Shown here: one piece after another, positions 27,306 through 41,300 of the stretch | Numbering within the stretch: position 1 is the first letter of the stretch | How the letters are laid out: each line of letters opens with the position of its first letter | DNA from: Lateolabrax maculatus | Taxonomy: Eukaryota; Chordata; Actinopteri; Acropomatiformes; Lateolabracidae | DNA length: 64,000 nucleotides | Reading direction: 5' to 3' | Assembly: GCA_031216445.1 (NCBI GenBank) | Contig: CM062196.1 | Coordinates: 6,458,501-6,522,500 of the forward strand | Translations under genes and position numbers: made by a program | The notes under the pieces: model-generated | The model's input: only the letters and a program-made list of their open reading frames with translations | The model's database searches: none | Told to the model about the DNA's origin: nothing

Positions 27306-28958
27306 CCTCCTATGCCAATGCTTCAAAGGCCTAATGTAGCCAAAGCACTACTGTAATAAACACTTGCCCTGGAGAGGGACTGCATGTCAAGTTGCCTGTG
27401 TCTCTCTTCACACACACACACACAGACACACACACACACAGTCTAGGCCCTCTTGCAGAATGTGTTGCATCAAAAGTATGATCTAAAACTGCCTCTCCTC
27501 CCCCTTGTCCTCCTCCTCTTTTTCCCAAGCAGCTTCTCAGTGTGCAATGCCCAGCTAAGTGGCAGACTAACATTTGTGCAACACACAACCATCTTACTAC
27601 AGATGCAGAGATGCCAACGCCTCTGGCACTCTTCTTCCTCTGATGGTTTGCTGTTTTAATGATATCAAGGGTAATGGTGCCTGATACATAGCAAATGCTA
27701 CATTAAACTGCCCTAAAAACACTGATTCAATACATGCAGATGTGTCTGAGCGCCGTGGAGCTGTGGAGAGCAAGAAAACGATGTGAAACTTGGAATTTAT
27801 TATGTCAGATTTTTCATTTATGTGCTTAATAATTTCAGCATTACTTTTAGGCAATCTAAAATTGCCATCCTGTAATTGTGTTCATTGGTACTCTTGAAAA
27901 GAGGTATTATCAAGTAACTGCACACTGATCTTACCTTAAAAAAATGTACTACCTGTTAATCTTAGTATGTCAGTCAGTATGTGTGGAGGTGGTGAAGCCG
28001 GTCAGCCAACATTAGTGAGAGCTTTGTTGCTGTTTAGGAGACAATTAGTTTCAATTTGTCAGCTGCCACTGTGCATGAAAGGGATGATATTCTATTGACC
28101 AAGCAGACAAAAAGTAATAATTATTTGCACATAAGGTGAATATATGATGCATCACTATTGCTCCTCTGCCGCAGTCTCTCTTTTTTTCATAACACAGGAG
28201 CATTTTTGTTGAAAATGGCATTTAGCTTCTGCAGATAAAACAGTAGATGGTAAATAGTGTTTTTATTTCCGAGAACATGACATTTTGCCTTTGTTTTGGT
28301 AAAAGGGAAGCTGCTTAATCCAGTTAGGATTCAGTGGAGAATGGAAGTGACAGGTCATGCAACAATACTGGTCTTAAGTTACCCTCAAACCAGCAGAACT
28401 ATTGGAAACTCTTCAATCTGGTGCCCTGCCCAGCTCCATGTGGAAATAATGTTTTGAGGCCCTGCACAGCCCTGATAAAAACATGCACTGGAGTGTTGGA
28501 TGCAGTCTGGGCTGGTATTTTAATAAATAATGAGTAATCTTCACTCCTTTTTGGAAATTTTATTTTTTTCTCCCATCAATCCTCATGAATATGGATAGTG
28601 ATTTGTTTGCAATTACCCGTGTGTATCAGACAGTACAAGGCATGCTTGACTCAACATGTATTTGTTTTTTTATTGATGCTCTCGTGTGAAAGATAAGGCA
28701 TATATTGATATTTCATAGAGCAGATGAACATGTCGCCTGTCTACAGTTCGGCCCATTAAGCCTACTCTGCACTAAAATGCCTTCAGGTGTTACTGCCTGT
28801 TTGTAGCTGATTGAGGCGAGCGTGTTGTCAGTGCTATGAAGTAAATGTTTTATTTCCGTTTCTGGTTGTTGGAGCTGATCTGTGATCTTTAGTCTTGCTT
28901 TCCTGCAAGCACACCTGGTGTACTAAGGTTTGTGACAAGCGTATATGTGTGTGGGCGA

Positions 28959-29016
<58 letters not shown>

Positions 29017-29236
29017 ATGCTCATGCTCGTGCACACGTGGACATGCTCCCACACCACGGCTCAGTGGACGACATGTTAGACCAGAGTCTGATTGGATTCC
29101 ACGCTCCAGAAACATTAAACCCAGTGACTCATAGAGAAAGGTTGAAGTGAGGTGTGTGTGCATGTGTGTGTACATGTAGTGTCTCTGCATTACATTGAAT
29201 GTGTATCCAAGCACAAATCTATCCTGTTTTAATGCC

Positions 29237-29315
<79 letters not shown>

Positions 29316-32300
29316 CTGCTTTGTACTAGTCCATGCTGGAATAGAGTTCAGTTGTCCTTCAGATCAAGGTCAATGAGCTGTGCCCTATCTCCCTGCTCCA
29401 TCTATTAGCTGTCCAGTAGGGGGTCTGGGGATGGATGGATAGAAAGCTTCGACCCCGAGTTAAACACAATCACCTGCAGGTGGGGAAGGTTACTGTCAAG
29501 ATGAAATCAGTTACAGATTACTGATTACCTATTTAAAATAGTAATTGGTAGAGTAATCTATTGGATGGATGTATTTAATTAACAGTCTGGAGTCTAGCTC
29601 TGTACCACAATCTGATTCCTTTCAACTCTTATTCATTTTTTTTAAACTTTCTTCTGGACTTCTCTGTTGAATTTGAGTTTGTTGAATGTAGTAGGATTTC
29701 TGAAACATCCATTATAAGTAACTTAAACAAGTATTACTAATTGTTTTATTTGATCATGAATCCCATGATACTATATGGATCACAATTACAGAGTTTGTTG
29801 ACTTTATTTCCACCATATCTAATCTTTTACCTGTCACATCTGACCATCTGTCTTATCTGCTATTAAATCTGTCTGCCTGCTGTTCGTGGGATCGGTCCCT
29901 TTTGGTTGGAAAGAACATTTCTACTCTCAAATCTATCAGTGGATACACCACCTCCTTTGCTCCTCTGACCACATGTCTCCTCTATAATCTCCCCCTTCTC
30001 TATTTCTAAGGATTGGTTTTGGCCTGCTTTAACCGAGAGACTGACTTCGCTGACTGATGGACCAAAGTCTTCTTGGCATGTGTCAGATTTGACGTCGACA
30101 GGTGATAGGATCAAGGGACTGAAGGAACACAGCCCTCTGGTGGCCCTGTGCTCTGTGTGGATTGAAATAGTTTACTAAAACAGAAAACTGCAAATACCAG
30201 AACATTATGTATGTTGATGTTTCAAGGTTGATAGATGTAAAATATTGCATTTTAACGTAAGTACATCATATCACTAAAGACGTGTGATTTCAAAGAAAAT
30301 CTTCTGGGTTACTTAACAGGACAAACAGGAAGATGACACTTTTCTTTCAGCACAAACCGCACAGTTTCTTGTAATGGCAGAGAATAGAGGAAGTGTTTAA
30401 TAAATCCACAGATAAAAAGAAACTCACAGAAAAAAATGACCCATGCAGAGAGCAGAAGTGGAGGGTTTGGCCAGGTGGCAGCATGTTCTCTGAAACAGAA
30501 AGCATCAGGGTTTATGGGAAAATGTAGTCATCATATTAAGTGACACTTTAGCAACAAAACCAGTGACCCTGAACCTGGTTTGGATCATGAATAATGCCAA
30601 GGATCATTCAGAATATAGGACTTGATATGAAATGTGAAAAGCATGCACTTATGTGTATACTGTATATTGCTGCTCCATGTTTCCATGTATTAATAAGTTT
30701 CAGTATTTTGTAATCTGTGGGCCAGGAACAAAGAAAATAGCTGAAATGTGTAGGGATCCAGGGATGGGGGAAAAAACCCAAAGAAGAAGAATAGGTGCCA
30801 CCCCAAACCTCTTGTAATGTTGTGGAAGATTAATTTCAATACAGCCTGTGTTCCTGTGAATTTCACACTCAGGTGAAAGTTGTTTTTATCAATGAGACAC
30901 AAATTCGATGAACTGCAAGCCACTCGCCTGTTCCTGTAGTGAAATATCCTATTTGGAGCAAACTATGTGTTTTGTAGCTCAGTATCCCAAAGGTAACCAC
31001 ACTAACAAGCTTTTTATCCCAGCCCCGCTGTTTATAGCCAACACACCTGGCTGACCAAGCTTTCTGCTTTAATGAAAAACTCTTTAAAGCATAAAAAACA
31101 GGTGTTTAGTCTGACTAGCAATCACAAAAAAACACATCATCACCCTCAGGGATCAAGCAAAATATGTTTATAATTTTCAGAAGCAAAAAGCCTCGTGCTG
31201 TTTTTACAGAAAGTATTAAAATAATCACTTTATAACTTTGCCCAAGTATTTCTTTGCACAAACACCTAACGTGACCCCCAAACCACCCAAGCTTCAGTCG
31301 GGATGCTGCTGATGTTGTTTATGTGCTCATGTTAATTAAATTACTTAGATCTGAGTGGGGATGATTAGCATGTTAGCAGTAATAGCTAGCAGGGAATCCA
31401 ATAGCCTATTATCATAATGAGTCCCTTCGGCGTGCTGTGTGGGTGGGGAGATAACAGAGAGCGAGAGAGGGAAACGGTTACGTTGGTCGCCCAGAGAGGA
31501 GAGTTACATCAGAGGACAAGTGTTTTTTTTTTCAGCAGGATACATGATTCAAATTGATTTGTTCAACCTGGCTGGAGTTACATAATGCTGAGATATAGGG
31601 GAAGAAGAAATATGCGGTTTTCCAATAAAACACAACGGCACACTCACGCACCCTCACGGACGCATTGAAAGTTCAAACGTTGTTCGTCATTGTTTGTGTG
31701 ATGATTTCCCAGCTGTCGGACGTCTTGAGATCCTGTAGGTGGAGAAATAAACACAATCAGACACATAAATATACACAGTCTCCACAGGTATTTCAGTAAA
31801 AACATTCCCACACACATAAACACACACACACACACGAATACTCCTGGAGGGGGGGGGTTCTGCACTGCGGCATGCACCTGCAGCTGTGCTCCCACTCTGC
31901 TCATTATACACCTGTTTCCACATGCTGGACTTCTGCTGCACATATGCTCTCGACCTTGTGCTTAATATGGTACGATGTTTATCGAGTGTGTTTCAGTATG
32001 ATAATGGTTACATTTGTTGTTTTAAGGGTTGAGATCTTGCAGGTTCAGTTGAGACCATGTGTTTTTTCTCATTGAATAATGCATAATATGTGCTTTTCCC
32101 GTGAGGCGAGTTTATCCGTTTTTTCCTTTTTTTTGCTGGTTCTTTATCCCTTTTTAATTAAACAGTTACTGCTCCTCAGCACTATGCACAGTCACCAGTT
32201 TGACTTCAGATCAAACTCTTTCTTTTAGTCTCACCAGACAACAAAAGCCCAAGGGCAGAGGAGGAAGATCTGGAATTGCCCTCTGCTCATTAACTCTAAA

Positions 32301-35300
32301 TTTTAACACCATTCCATCTCCAGAGAAGGAGAGAAAGACATATTGCTGCATATATTCCTGCCCCCAAAAGGATTCTGAATATATGCAGTGATAAGTTAAC
32401 TATATCTGTCCTCTAACTCACATTTCTTCTCATCTGCTCCCACGCACCCATGCACTACATCTGCTTCCAAAAAGAACTCAAGTGGATGCATGCTTAATGT
32501 GACAGCTGACTTTAGTTTCTTAAATGCACTCTATTTACAAAATATCTTCTATAATGATAATAATTAGATGTATAGTAGAGCATACAGTATATAATGAAGA
32601 ATCATTGTCTCTTAAAATGCTTACCTAATCTATTTTTAATCCACCTGTCCCATTCATCCTGTAGATGCCAAGGCCTGCCCTTCCAAAGATTTCCAGTGCC
32701 GTAATGGGAAGTGCGTGGCACCAATCTTTGTGTGTGATGGCGATGACGACTGTGGGGACGCCAGCGACGAGGAGAAGTGCTCGGCTCCCACCTGCGGCCA
32801 GCACGAGTTCCGCTGCAATGACTCTGAGTGCATCCCCGCCCTGTGGAGTTGCGACGGCGACCCGGACTGCAAGGACAAGTCAGACGAGTCCATGGAGCGC
32901 TGCAGCCGGCGGACGGAGCCCCAGAAACCTCGCTGCCCAGTGGGCGAGTTCCAGTGTGGGAGCGGGGAGTGTGTCCACATGAACTGGAAATGTGATGGAG
33001 ACGCAGACTGCAAGGATAAATCGGATGAGGCAAACTGTCGTAAGTCAACTGTTGATATATTATTTGGATGTATTAATGAGTGGGTGGATAAATAAGTGTG
33101 AGTGAGTGTGTAATGCTGCTGTCATTTTAATTATTATCAAAAAAGCATGAAGAGACCAAATTTATCCTACCAATAAGAATTTTCTGTGTAGAGCCACAGC
33201 ATGATGTAGCATTTTCCCAGTGCCATAGAGCTCCAACGTTGAAAAAACCCCTGAAAGAGTCATACCACTGACATAATCCTTAATTAAAACAAACATAGCC
33301 AGTGTATTTTATTCTGAAACAACTCCATGACTGCATTTTCAGTCTCCGGAGAGTTATCCTGACATCACTGCACATGCTCAGGGACACAGCTTTGTATTTA
33401 ACTGAATTTCATGACCATCATAAAAACGTAATACCAGCTTTAGGTGATTAATGCATACCAACAGCAATGCAGGTTTTGCATGTGTGTGGCTCACCACTAC
33501 TGAAGGAATATACTTCAAAGGCTGACATGCCGTGTTTTGTGAACAAAGACTACATGACAAATCTTGTTGTACCGCCAAATGATTGAAGGAAGATCAATGC
33601 TAACTTTATAATGATGAACCGTGTTGCCATGCAACCATGTGATCTGTCGAAGCAGAAGGAGAACCTCTGAGTGTGTTTGACCATATGTGTTCGTTGTGTG
33701 AGTGAGTGTGTGTGTGTGTGTGCATGCATGTGTGGGAGGTGAAGGTCCTTCATCAAACGAGACCCCCATCTGGTCTCCTCTTCGCACTCCCACACACCAC
33801 TCAGTGAGATGACAGCAGCTTCGCACATACGACATGATACAAGCACATCGCGCTGCCACGCACACACACAAACACACGCACGCGCACACAAACACACGCA
33901 CACATGTATACATGGAGAACATACCTGTGCTTAAAGCCACAGTCAAAGGTATGCAGATTTTCATTCACATACAAATGCCGGAGCTGAAATAACCTTACAA
34001 TCATGGAGGGTTTTTACAGTAGATAAAAGGCACATCGATGTATAGACCATTGCACATAGTGTATAATAACAGTCTTGGAAACCCTCCCATCTCCCCAGAC
34101 ACAATTTCAAAAGGCCAACAGGTCGTGACTATTTATTGTCTTTGAGGTCCAAATAGGCTAACGTTGTAGGTAGCCTATGCACTGCATGATGGGATAGGCT
34201 TTGATGTGAATATCATATGACAACAAGGTTAAAACATTAAAATGGGAAATACTGCCTGAAATTAACTTAAATATGGTAGCAACTCATTTTAACTATAGTA
34301 TACTTGTGAGATTAATAGATGGATTAAGATTGGGGTCCTTACTTGTGACTACCTTGAGCATCTTTACCGTCTTTAGTTTATCAAGTAGCCAAGCTACCAA
34401 TCTAAAAAACTGCAACCAGTTTGCACGCTAGCCTGCTTACAAGAGGCATATTTAATATTTCTGTTTTCCAGGCTACGGTTAAGGATTCTATTTGGGAATA
34501 AAGACATGAACAAAATATACAGAGTAGGTCTACATAAACAAAAACCAACATAATTGAATAGCAGTGACTTCTGACGGATTGACAGCACGTGAAGTGGTTT
34601 TGTCTGGTCTGCATGAGCCAGTGGAATCATCCGTCTCAATAACCGTGCTCTCTATTCTGCAGATATGATGAGACAGGAGCTGTGTGTACTATATGTATTT
34701 GATTGGCTGTGTGTGCATGCTCATCAATGAAAGTGGGCGGCTGGAGTTTTGTGTCAAAGAAGATGTAATAGTTTTCGATGTCTGTGTAATGTAAAGGAGA
34801 GAGCAGAGCTCAGCTTAGGGAGGTGCAACCTTTCAATGCAAATGAGAAATGTGAGAATCATAGCTCCAGTTTGTTCTCTCTTCCTTTTCTATTCCGTCAA
34901 GCCTTGGTCTCATTTGTACAGACCTGTCCCGCGGTTATTATCTCCCATCTTATTTGAAACATCTGTCTCAATAATCTTGTGTTATTTCACAGACATGCTG
35001 AGACAAGTGATTGTGAGAAGGGTGACAGGAGGTTAATGTATATGAGAAATAGTCAAATCGTATCTGTAGTTGGTTCTCTCCTTTCCCACCTGCCAACTTT
35101 TCTGCAGATGGCAATTCCTTATTATTACCATTCATCCTGGGGATTTATCATAATTAGCTGAGCTCAGATCCCAATCATTTGGCTGAAAGAATCAGCACAT
35201 TTTGTGATGGCTCTGCTCCTCTAAATCTGTGGATGTGTGCTCACTTGGTGCAAGACAGTGTGTGTGGCTGTGTTTTATTCCATATTTCCTGATACACTGA

Positions 35301-38300
35301 TTGTATGCCACGCATTTTTGTGGCCTCCACAGCCATTGATCATGTCTGCCTCCATTCCCTTGGCAGACCCAGTCCAAAACACAACACATGAATAATTAAA
35401 CAGCCAGTTAAAAAGACGAATGAGTTAAATAAACCTGCCCTCCACCGTTAGAGCAAGCACAAACAAATGCCCATACACACTTGCACATACACACATACTC
35501 AATAGGTCACTGGATGTGGGTTTTCCTCAGACAGTGAATGAATACCTGCCCGGTTTTAATTTCCACTGGGGCTTTTTCTGTGCAGGTAAGAGATGCGTAT
35601 GACTGATTACTTTTGGATTGGAATGCACTCCCAAGTTGGCCTGATGAAAGAAGCAACACATACTGTATGCACATCTTCATAGATACAGTTGAGGAAGAGA
35701 AATGATGGGCTGTATGTTGTGTATATGTGTTTGCGTGTTTGCTATATTCACTTATACAGGGACGTAGCTCAAATTAGAATGAAAGTTTAGGTATGTTTAA
35801 AGAAATACCTCCATCAGTGACTGTGTGTACTTTTGAAGATGCTCTGAGCCTCTGGCTTTGTACAGTATTTTCTCATCGATAAGACCAATAGGTGACATTT
35901 TCACTGTTATAATAATGTAACAGGTTAATTCATTCTAATGTATGTGTGTGCGTGGTTTGTGTCCCCCAGCCCTGCTTACATGTCGACCTGATGAGTTCCA
36001 GTGTGGTGATGGATCCTGTATCCACGGCACCAAACAGTGTAATAAAGTTCACGACTGTCCGGACTACAGTGATGAAGCTGGCTGTGTCAACGGTAAGTGT
36101 CAGATGAGTGCAGACTGTTCAACATGCGAACAACTCCCTACACAACTGCATCACATTCATTTTCACTTAGATAATGCAGGTAGTCAAATGTGGGTTTTTT
36201 CATCTGAATGTAGTTAGATTCATATTTCATATTCTACTTCTAAGAAAAAAGGCCATGCAACCCCTACAAATGTAATATCTGTTTGCAAATCATCAGCTTC
36301 ATGGCTTTTTTTAGTCCTTTGTCATACTTTATTCACCCTAAAAATTGATCCAATTACAAGTTTAATACAACTAACGAGATTCACAAGGGATATACAAGAT
36401 GGCTACGACAGATGGCTGCACTTGGCTGCACTAGTTGAATCTGCCCCATGAGAAACTGTTTAAAGAAGTAAACTTTGCACTGCTAAAGCAACAAAGATGT
36501 AGATGAATGGCAGCATAAAAGGCAATGATGTTAAAGTATTTTAAGAGTCTCAGTATGTTTCTGCCTTAAACCTCATTTTATAAAAGAAGTGTTCACGGTG
36601 AAATGGGATTGTGGAAATGTTTTGAATACAAGTTACAGTGATATTTTTACTCAAGCACTCACTGTATATGGCATGCACTTCACCTTGAGTTTACATATTG
36701 TGGCACACAGAAAAGCTCAATGTCACCACCAGAGACCCTGTCTGGCAGTGAACTTTATTTGAAGCCAGTGTTTTGAAGTGTGGCTGTGAACCAGAAATTG
36801 ATTCATTACTCTTCACGGTTTACACAAAGGGCCCAGTACAGTACTTGTTTGCAAGCACCTGTACATGCCTTTTTCTGTGAGAAAGTGTCACGTACTTGTA
36901 CAGCTGTGTCTGTCAGAAACCATGGCTGAGATGAAATATTATGCACATAACACTGCTTGGTGGGTGTTCAAAATTATCTTGTAAACAGTTTTAACTTCCT
37001 CCAAATTTTTGATGTTGCAATCATAAAATCACATCCATTTTAACATTATTTGTGAGATCTTGCAGTTATTTCTAATTCTTGCAAAGGAAAGTTCAAATCA
37101 TAAAAAATACTTGAAATCACCTTACCAATCACCATCATTCTGCATAAAATAATCCAGTTCTGAATCACTGTTGCAAACCAAGGCTAAATAAAATCAAACC
37201 TTACCTTCAACTAACAATCGTCTTTGAAAATATGTTAATGCTTGGTGAAATGTCTCGCCTGTGGGCTCTTTGGGCCTCTCTTTGTATTGCCTTCACTAAG
37301 CTCCAATTAAAATTCTATATTTATACAGTAGGTAGCTATAACTAATCCATTTATTTATTAAGCACTGCCTGACAGTTAACAGTAAACAGTCAAGTCCCTT
37401 TCTGACTATCTGCATGAACTACAAACACCTTTTACAGAATTGCTTGCATATTGATTGCACCTACCAAAGTCTTTTTAAAAAGCTGATCTCTAACTTTGTA
37501 ATGTGTTTTATCTTCCCAACAGTTACAAAGTGCGACGGGCCAAGAAAGTTCCGCTGTAAGAACGGGGAGTGTATTGACAGCAGCAAAGTCTGTGACAATG
37601 TAAAAGACTGCAAGGACTGGTCTGATGAACCCATGAAGGAGTGTGGTACGATCAATCCTTTCTCTCTGTTTCTCTTCACACACAAAAACGCCTATATACT
37701 CAGACACTCATTAGCCCCTTCACCACCTCTGGCATACGTGGATATACATACATGATAGTGTAATAGCACTGATGCACTCACGCATACCCAGGTATCATTA
37801 ACTGCTTCTAATGTGGGTGGTCACTCTTCTTAGTAAAAGGAGCTTCATTTGATCAAGGCAGGGTAAATCAGGACATTTCTCAACTGCCTTGTTATGATCA
37901 AAGAGCCAAGGGACTCTGCCCGACGAGATCTTAGCCAGAAAAGCGTGACCTGACTACATTACCCATAAGAAACCACACAGATTATCCACACACCATAGAT
38001 AATTACCACTTAGCGAGCTCCAGTCATGGATCTCACATCACAAGCAATGCAATCCAGCTGCAAACAGAGTGCAGATGAGACAAACATACCTGTTAATAAA
38101 ATCTAATGGAAACGTAGCTCGTGTAATTGCAAGTGAAGTACTGTAACTCATGTTGTATTTGTGAAATGTTACTCAAGTACAAGGAGAAGTCCCTGTGATT
38201 ACTCAAGGAACCAGTATTTCACTCACGTTCTTGCTCTGAAATAGTGGTTTCAAACCAGTCACGTGGGTATAAAATGATACGTGAGTGTGTTGCCCTTTCA

Positions 38301-41300
38301 GCTAGCTCTGATCTTGAGGCAGATGAATATGCATGTCTCAAGGCAAATTTGAATAAATAGCTCTTTGTTTAAGCTATAACTGACAGCTGCCACTATCTGC
38401 AACATGGAGAATGTGATTGTTCCTGAACCAAGGCCTGACCAAAGCAATGTAAAATGGTCAAAATTCCCTAATAAAACATTTGCAAAGCCAATTATTTTGT
38501 TTTTAAATCCAACATTTTTTAAACCCATGTTAACTTGCTAACAGTTTTATTCTTCCCTCCTCCCTTTGCTATGTATTGTGGCGCATTATCACTGCCAACT
38601 GTCAATCAGATTTAACAGAAAGCCTAATTGGGGACATGAAGTTTGAAAGACGTTGATGTTTACAGGCAGGGAGGGTCTATGAAAGACACTATCATGTTGC
38701 AGTATGGGAAGTGTAGGATCCAGCGTTTTAAGTGAGTTTGGCTCATATTAGGGACTAAAAGGTACTGTGGGATATTGCTGCCTCAGTGCCATCCATTTGA
38801 TAGTTTTCTAGGAGTCCCTAGGCCTTATGAAAGTGCAGTACTTCATTGCTTGAGTACCCCATCATTTGAAATCATTTTTCGGCCTAGGCCAAAGCTTATT
38901 TGGCCTATAGTGTATTCTGTAGCTGCCCTGCTCGATGAAAATTATACAGTTTAAATTGTTTTTTTATGTTTTCACTTTATTTTACTTTAATTCTATGTTG
39001 ATACTGTGTTGATATGGCAGTATCTGATACAATACACTGGATATACTGTAAATTACAACCATCATTTTAGTCTCTCTCAATCTTTTTCGATTTCTATTCT
39101 TGATGTCTCTCTCGTTCTCTCTCTCAAAGTCTCACTGTCTCACAGCAGAACCTGTAGCCTTGAAGCTTAAATCTTTAATGTAAACCGGTAATGAAGTACC
39201 AGCTTTAGCTTTATGCAGCGATCTCTCTTCCCCCTGGAGGGTAGTTGAAAGACAAAGGACTAAATGGAGGAGCGGAAACTGATACAAAAAGGAAGGGACA
39301 TAAAGGAATCATGACTGAGAGGGAGTCCAATCTGTTCTGTTAAAAAAAACAATAAGGGAATGGAGAGAATGAGATGAAAGGATGGAGAGCACGTGTCTGT
39401 ATAACAATAAGCATCATAGTGGAGTGGCACCAGGTACACGTGGCCAAGCTCCCTGTTGGAGAATGGATTGGTTCCAGGTGGATTTGGCCAAGACTGTGCC
39501 TATAGGCCATGAACACACACACAAGCAGGCCCATGAATATACTGGACGCACACACCCACTGCATTTTCAGCTCAATGTTTTTGTCTTTTTTAATGGAAAT
39601 TGTATGTGTACGCAGACACACTTGACAGGAATAAATTATCTTAACTGACAGGATGATTAAAACTATGCACACGCACAAACTTTGGGTGTTCGGTCTTTCT
39701 GTTCAACTGGTTCTTTATCTTATCTTTGTCTTATCCAGGCTGAATTGTTCTGTCCAATAGCCTGCTGGAGTAATTTCATCAATATTGAATTTTTCTTTAC
39801 TTCCCTTTACTCTTGTGCCTGTCCCGACCTCTGTCCTTCCTCCTACTCTCTCTGCAGGCCTGAATGAGTGTGCTGACAACAATGGCGGCTGCTCCCACAT
39901 CTGCAGGGACCGGAGGATTGGATATGAGTGTGACTGTCCCTCTGGGTACAAACTCATGGATAAAAAGACTTGTGGAGGTAAAAAAAAAAAAGTTATGCAA
40001 CAAAACTGCTGCCTTAATACTGAAGACCATGTCTAATGTACAATCACACCCTGTCCGGGCCTGGTCAGGTTGGGCTGGTATGATTTTAGTGCTATTTTTT
40101 CTGCCTTCCTCTGCTCTATATATGTCTATTGGCCGTATTCTGCTAAAAGGAACATTTTGACATCATCTTCAATTTGACTAACATGCAGGGTTGTCTTTAC
40201 TGATGCTCACTAAGCATTTATGATGACACCCTGTAGTTGGAGATGTTGCATAGAGTGCTTGTGACTACACAGTCACTTTAAAATAAAATCATATATGTCA
40301 GATTAGATTTGTCACTTAAATTAACAATATACAAAGCATAACTCAGACAGTCTTGAAGTTGCTTAAAAAATGATTTGTTTACATTGGACAGAGCCAAGGA
40401 GGCAGATTTCCTGCGTCACGTTTTGGTGTTAAACTTGACTAAACACATCCCAAATCCTGATCTCAGTGAGATCAAATTGGTATTGATCTTCTCTCGATGC
40501 TGCGGATTTGCTGGTAAACAAGCATTTCCCATAATATTGGCCTGTTGGTTTAGGGTTTTATTTGGTTTGAGATGTTTAAATGTACCCCCTGTGACTGAGT
40601 CTCTCTGTTGTCCTAAACAAGCTTGCAAGGGCAATACATCTGTGCAGTGGACCAGTGAAATGAACAGCAAAATCCAGTCTAGCAAATCATATGAAATAAA
40701 AATGTGCAAAAAAATACTTCTGATACACTTAAAAGCAAGTCTATTGAAGCTCTTGGCCATATAGATCCTAGAAAGAATCAGTCTTCATTTGAAGGGAACC
40801 TTTTGTGAGAGATGTTGTGCTAGATACTGAACATGTAATTCTCTTATTTCTCACACTTCAGACACAAATTGCTTTGTGTGCGTCTCTATAGCTTTGTTTT
40901 GATCTTTGTCTTTGCGCCATGTTTCTCTCCATAGACATCGATGAATGTGAGAACCCAGATGCCTGCAGCCAAATCTGCATCAACTACAAAGGAGATTATA
41001 AGTGTGAATGCTACGAAGGCTACGAGATGGACCCTGCCTCCAAGACCTGCAAAGCCGTGGGTGAGCCATTGATCACCCACACACGCTCGCGCCCGTTGGT
41101 ACAGGCAAAGACACACACACATAGATGGATGTTCTCACCAAAATATAGTCATGGGCACATGTGTACTTAGAAGGAATCACATGTCGAAACCAACTCTTAT
41201 ATACACATCAATTACTCTCCCATTCCAGCACCCCTAGCTACCGATTCACATCACACACTGTTCTCACACTGTGGGACTCGGCTTGCTTTGTATGCAGGCC

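Larger units (their letters stand above)
15808..32664 (+). other. lrp8 intron between LA3 and LA4-6 (16.9 kb)
   Basis: This is the largest complete intron in the window. It holds perfect hairpins at 17077-17104 and 18790-18819, a LINE tail near 23166-23345, a MITE-like element at 23459-23839, and GT/CA arrays at 25477-25522, 25714-25737, 27268-27302, 27411-27441, 28961-29014 and 29241-29313. Candidate conserved-looking blocks rich in homeodomain-type TAAT cores lie at about 21650-22330 and 31300-31450. No other coding exon was recognised. Long intron size near the ligand-binding exons would be consistent with cis-regulatory content, but this is inference. Confidence 0.85.

Noticed and set aside
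28834..29214. A 126-codon minus-strand frame with a His/Thr repeat
   Set aside because: The repeat is the translated GT/CA microsatellite; no domain is visible outside it. Other cysteine-valine or histidine-threonine frames at 14140-14518, 33515-33964 and 48055-48275 were rejected on the same ground.
32602..33048. Minus-strand open frames of 148 and 119 codons
   Set aside because: They are antisense shadows of the GC-rich LA4-6 exon, whose sense frame carries 18 cysteines, intact splice sites and clear homology.
40375..40764. A 129-codon + strand frame between EGF-1 and EGF-2
   Set aside because: Composition is intron-like, there are no family motifs, and the flanking lrp8 exons splice correctly without it.
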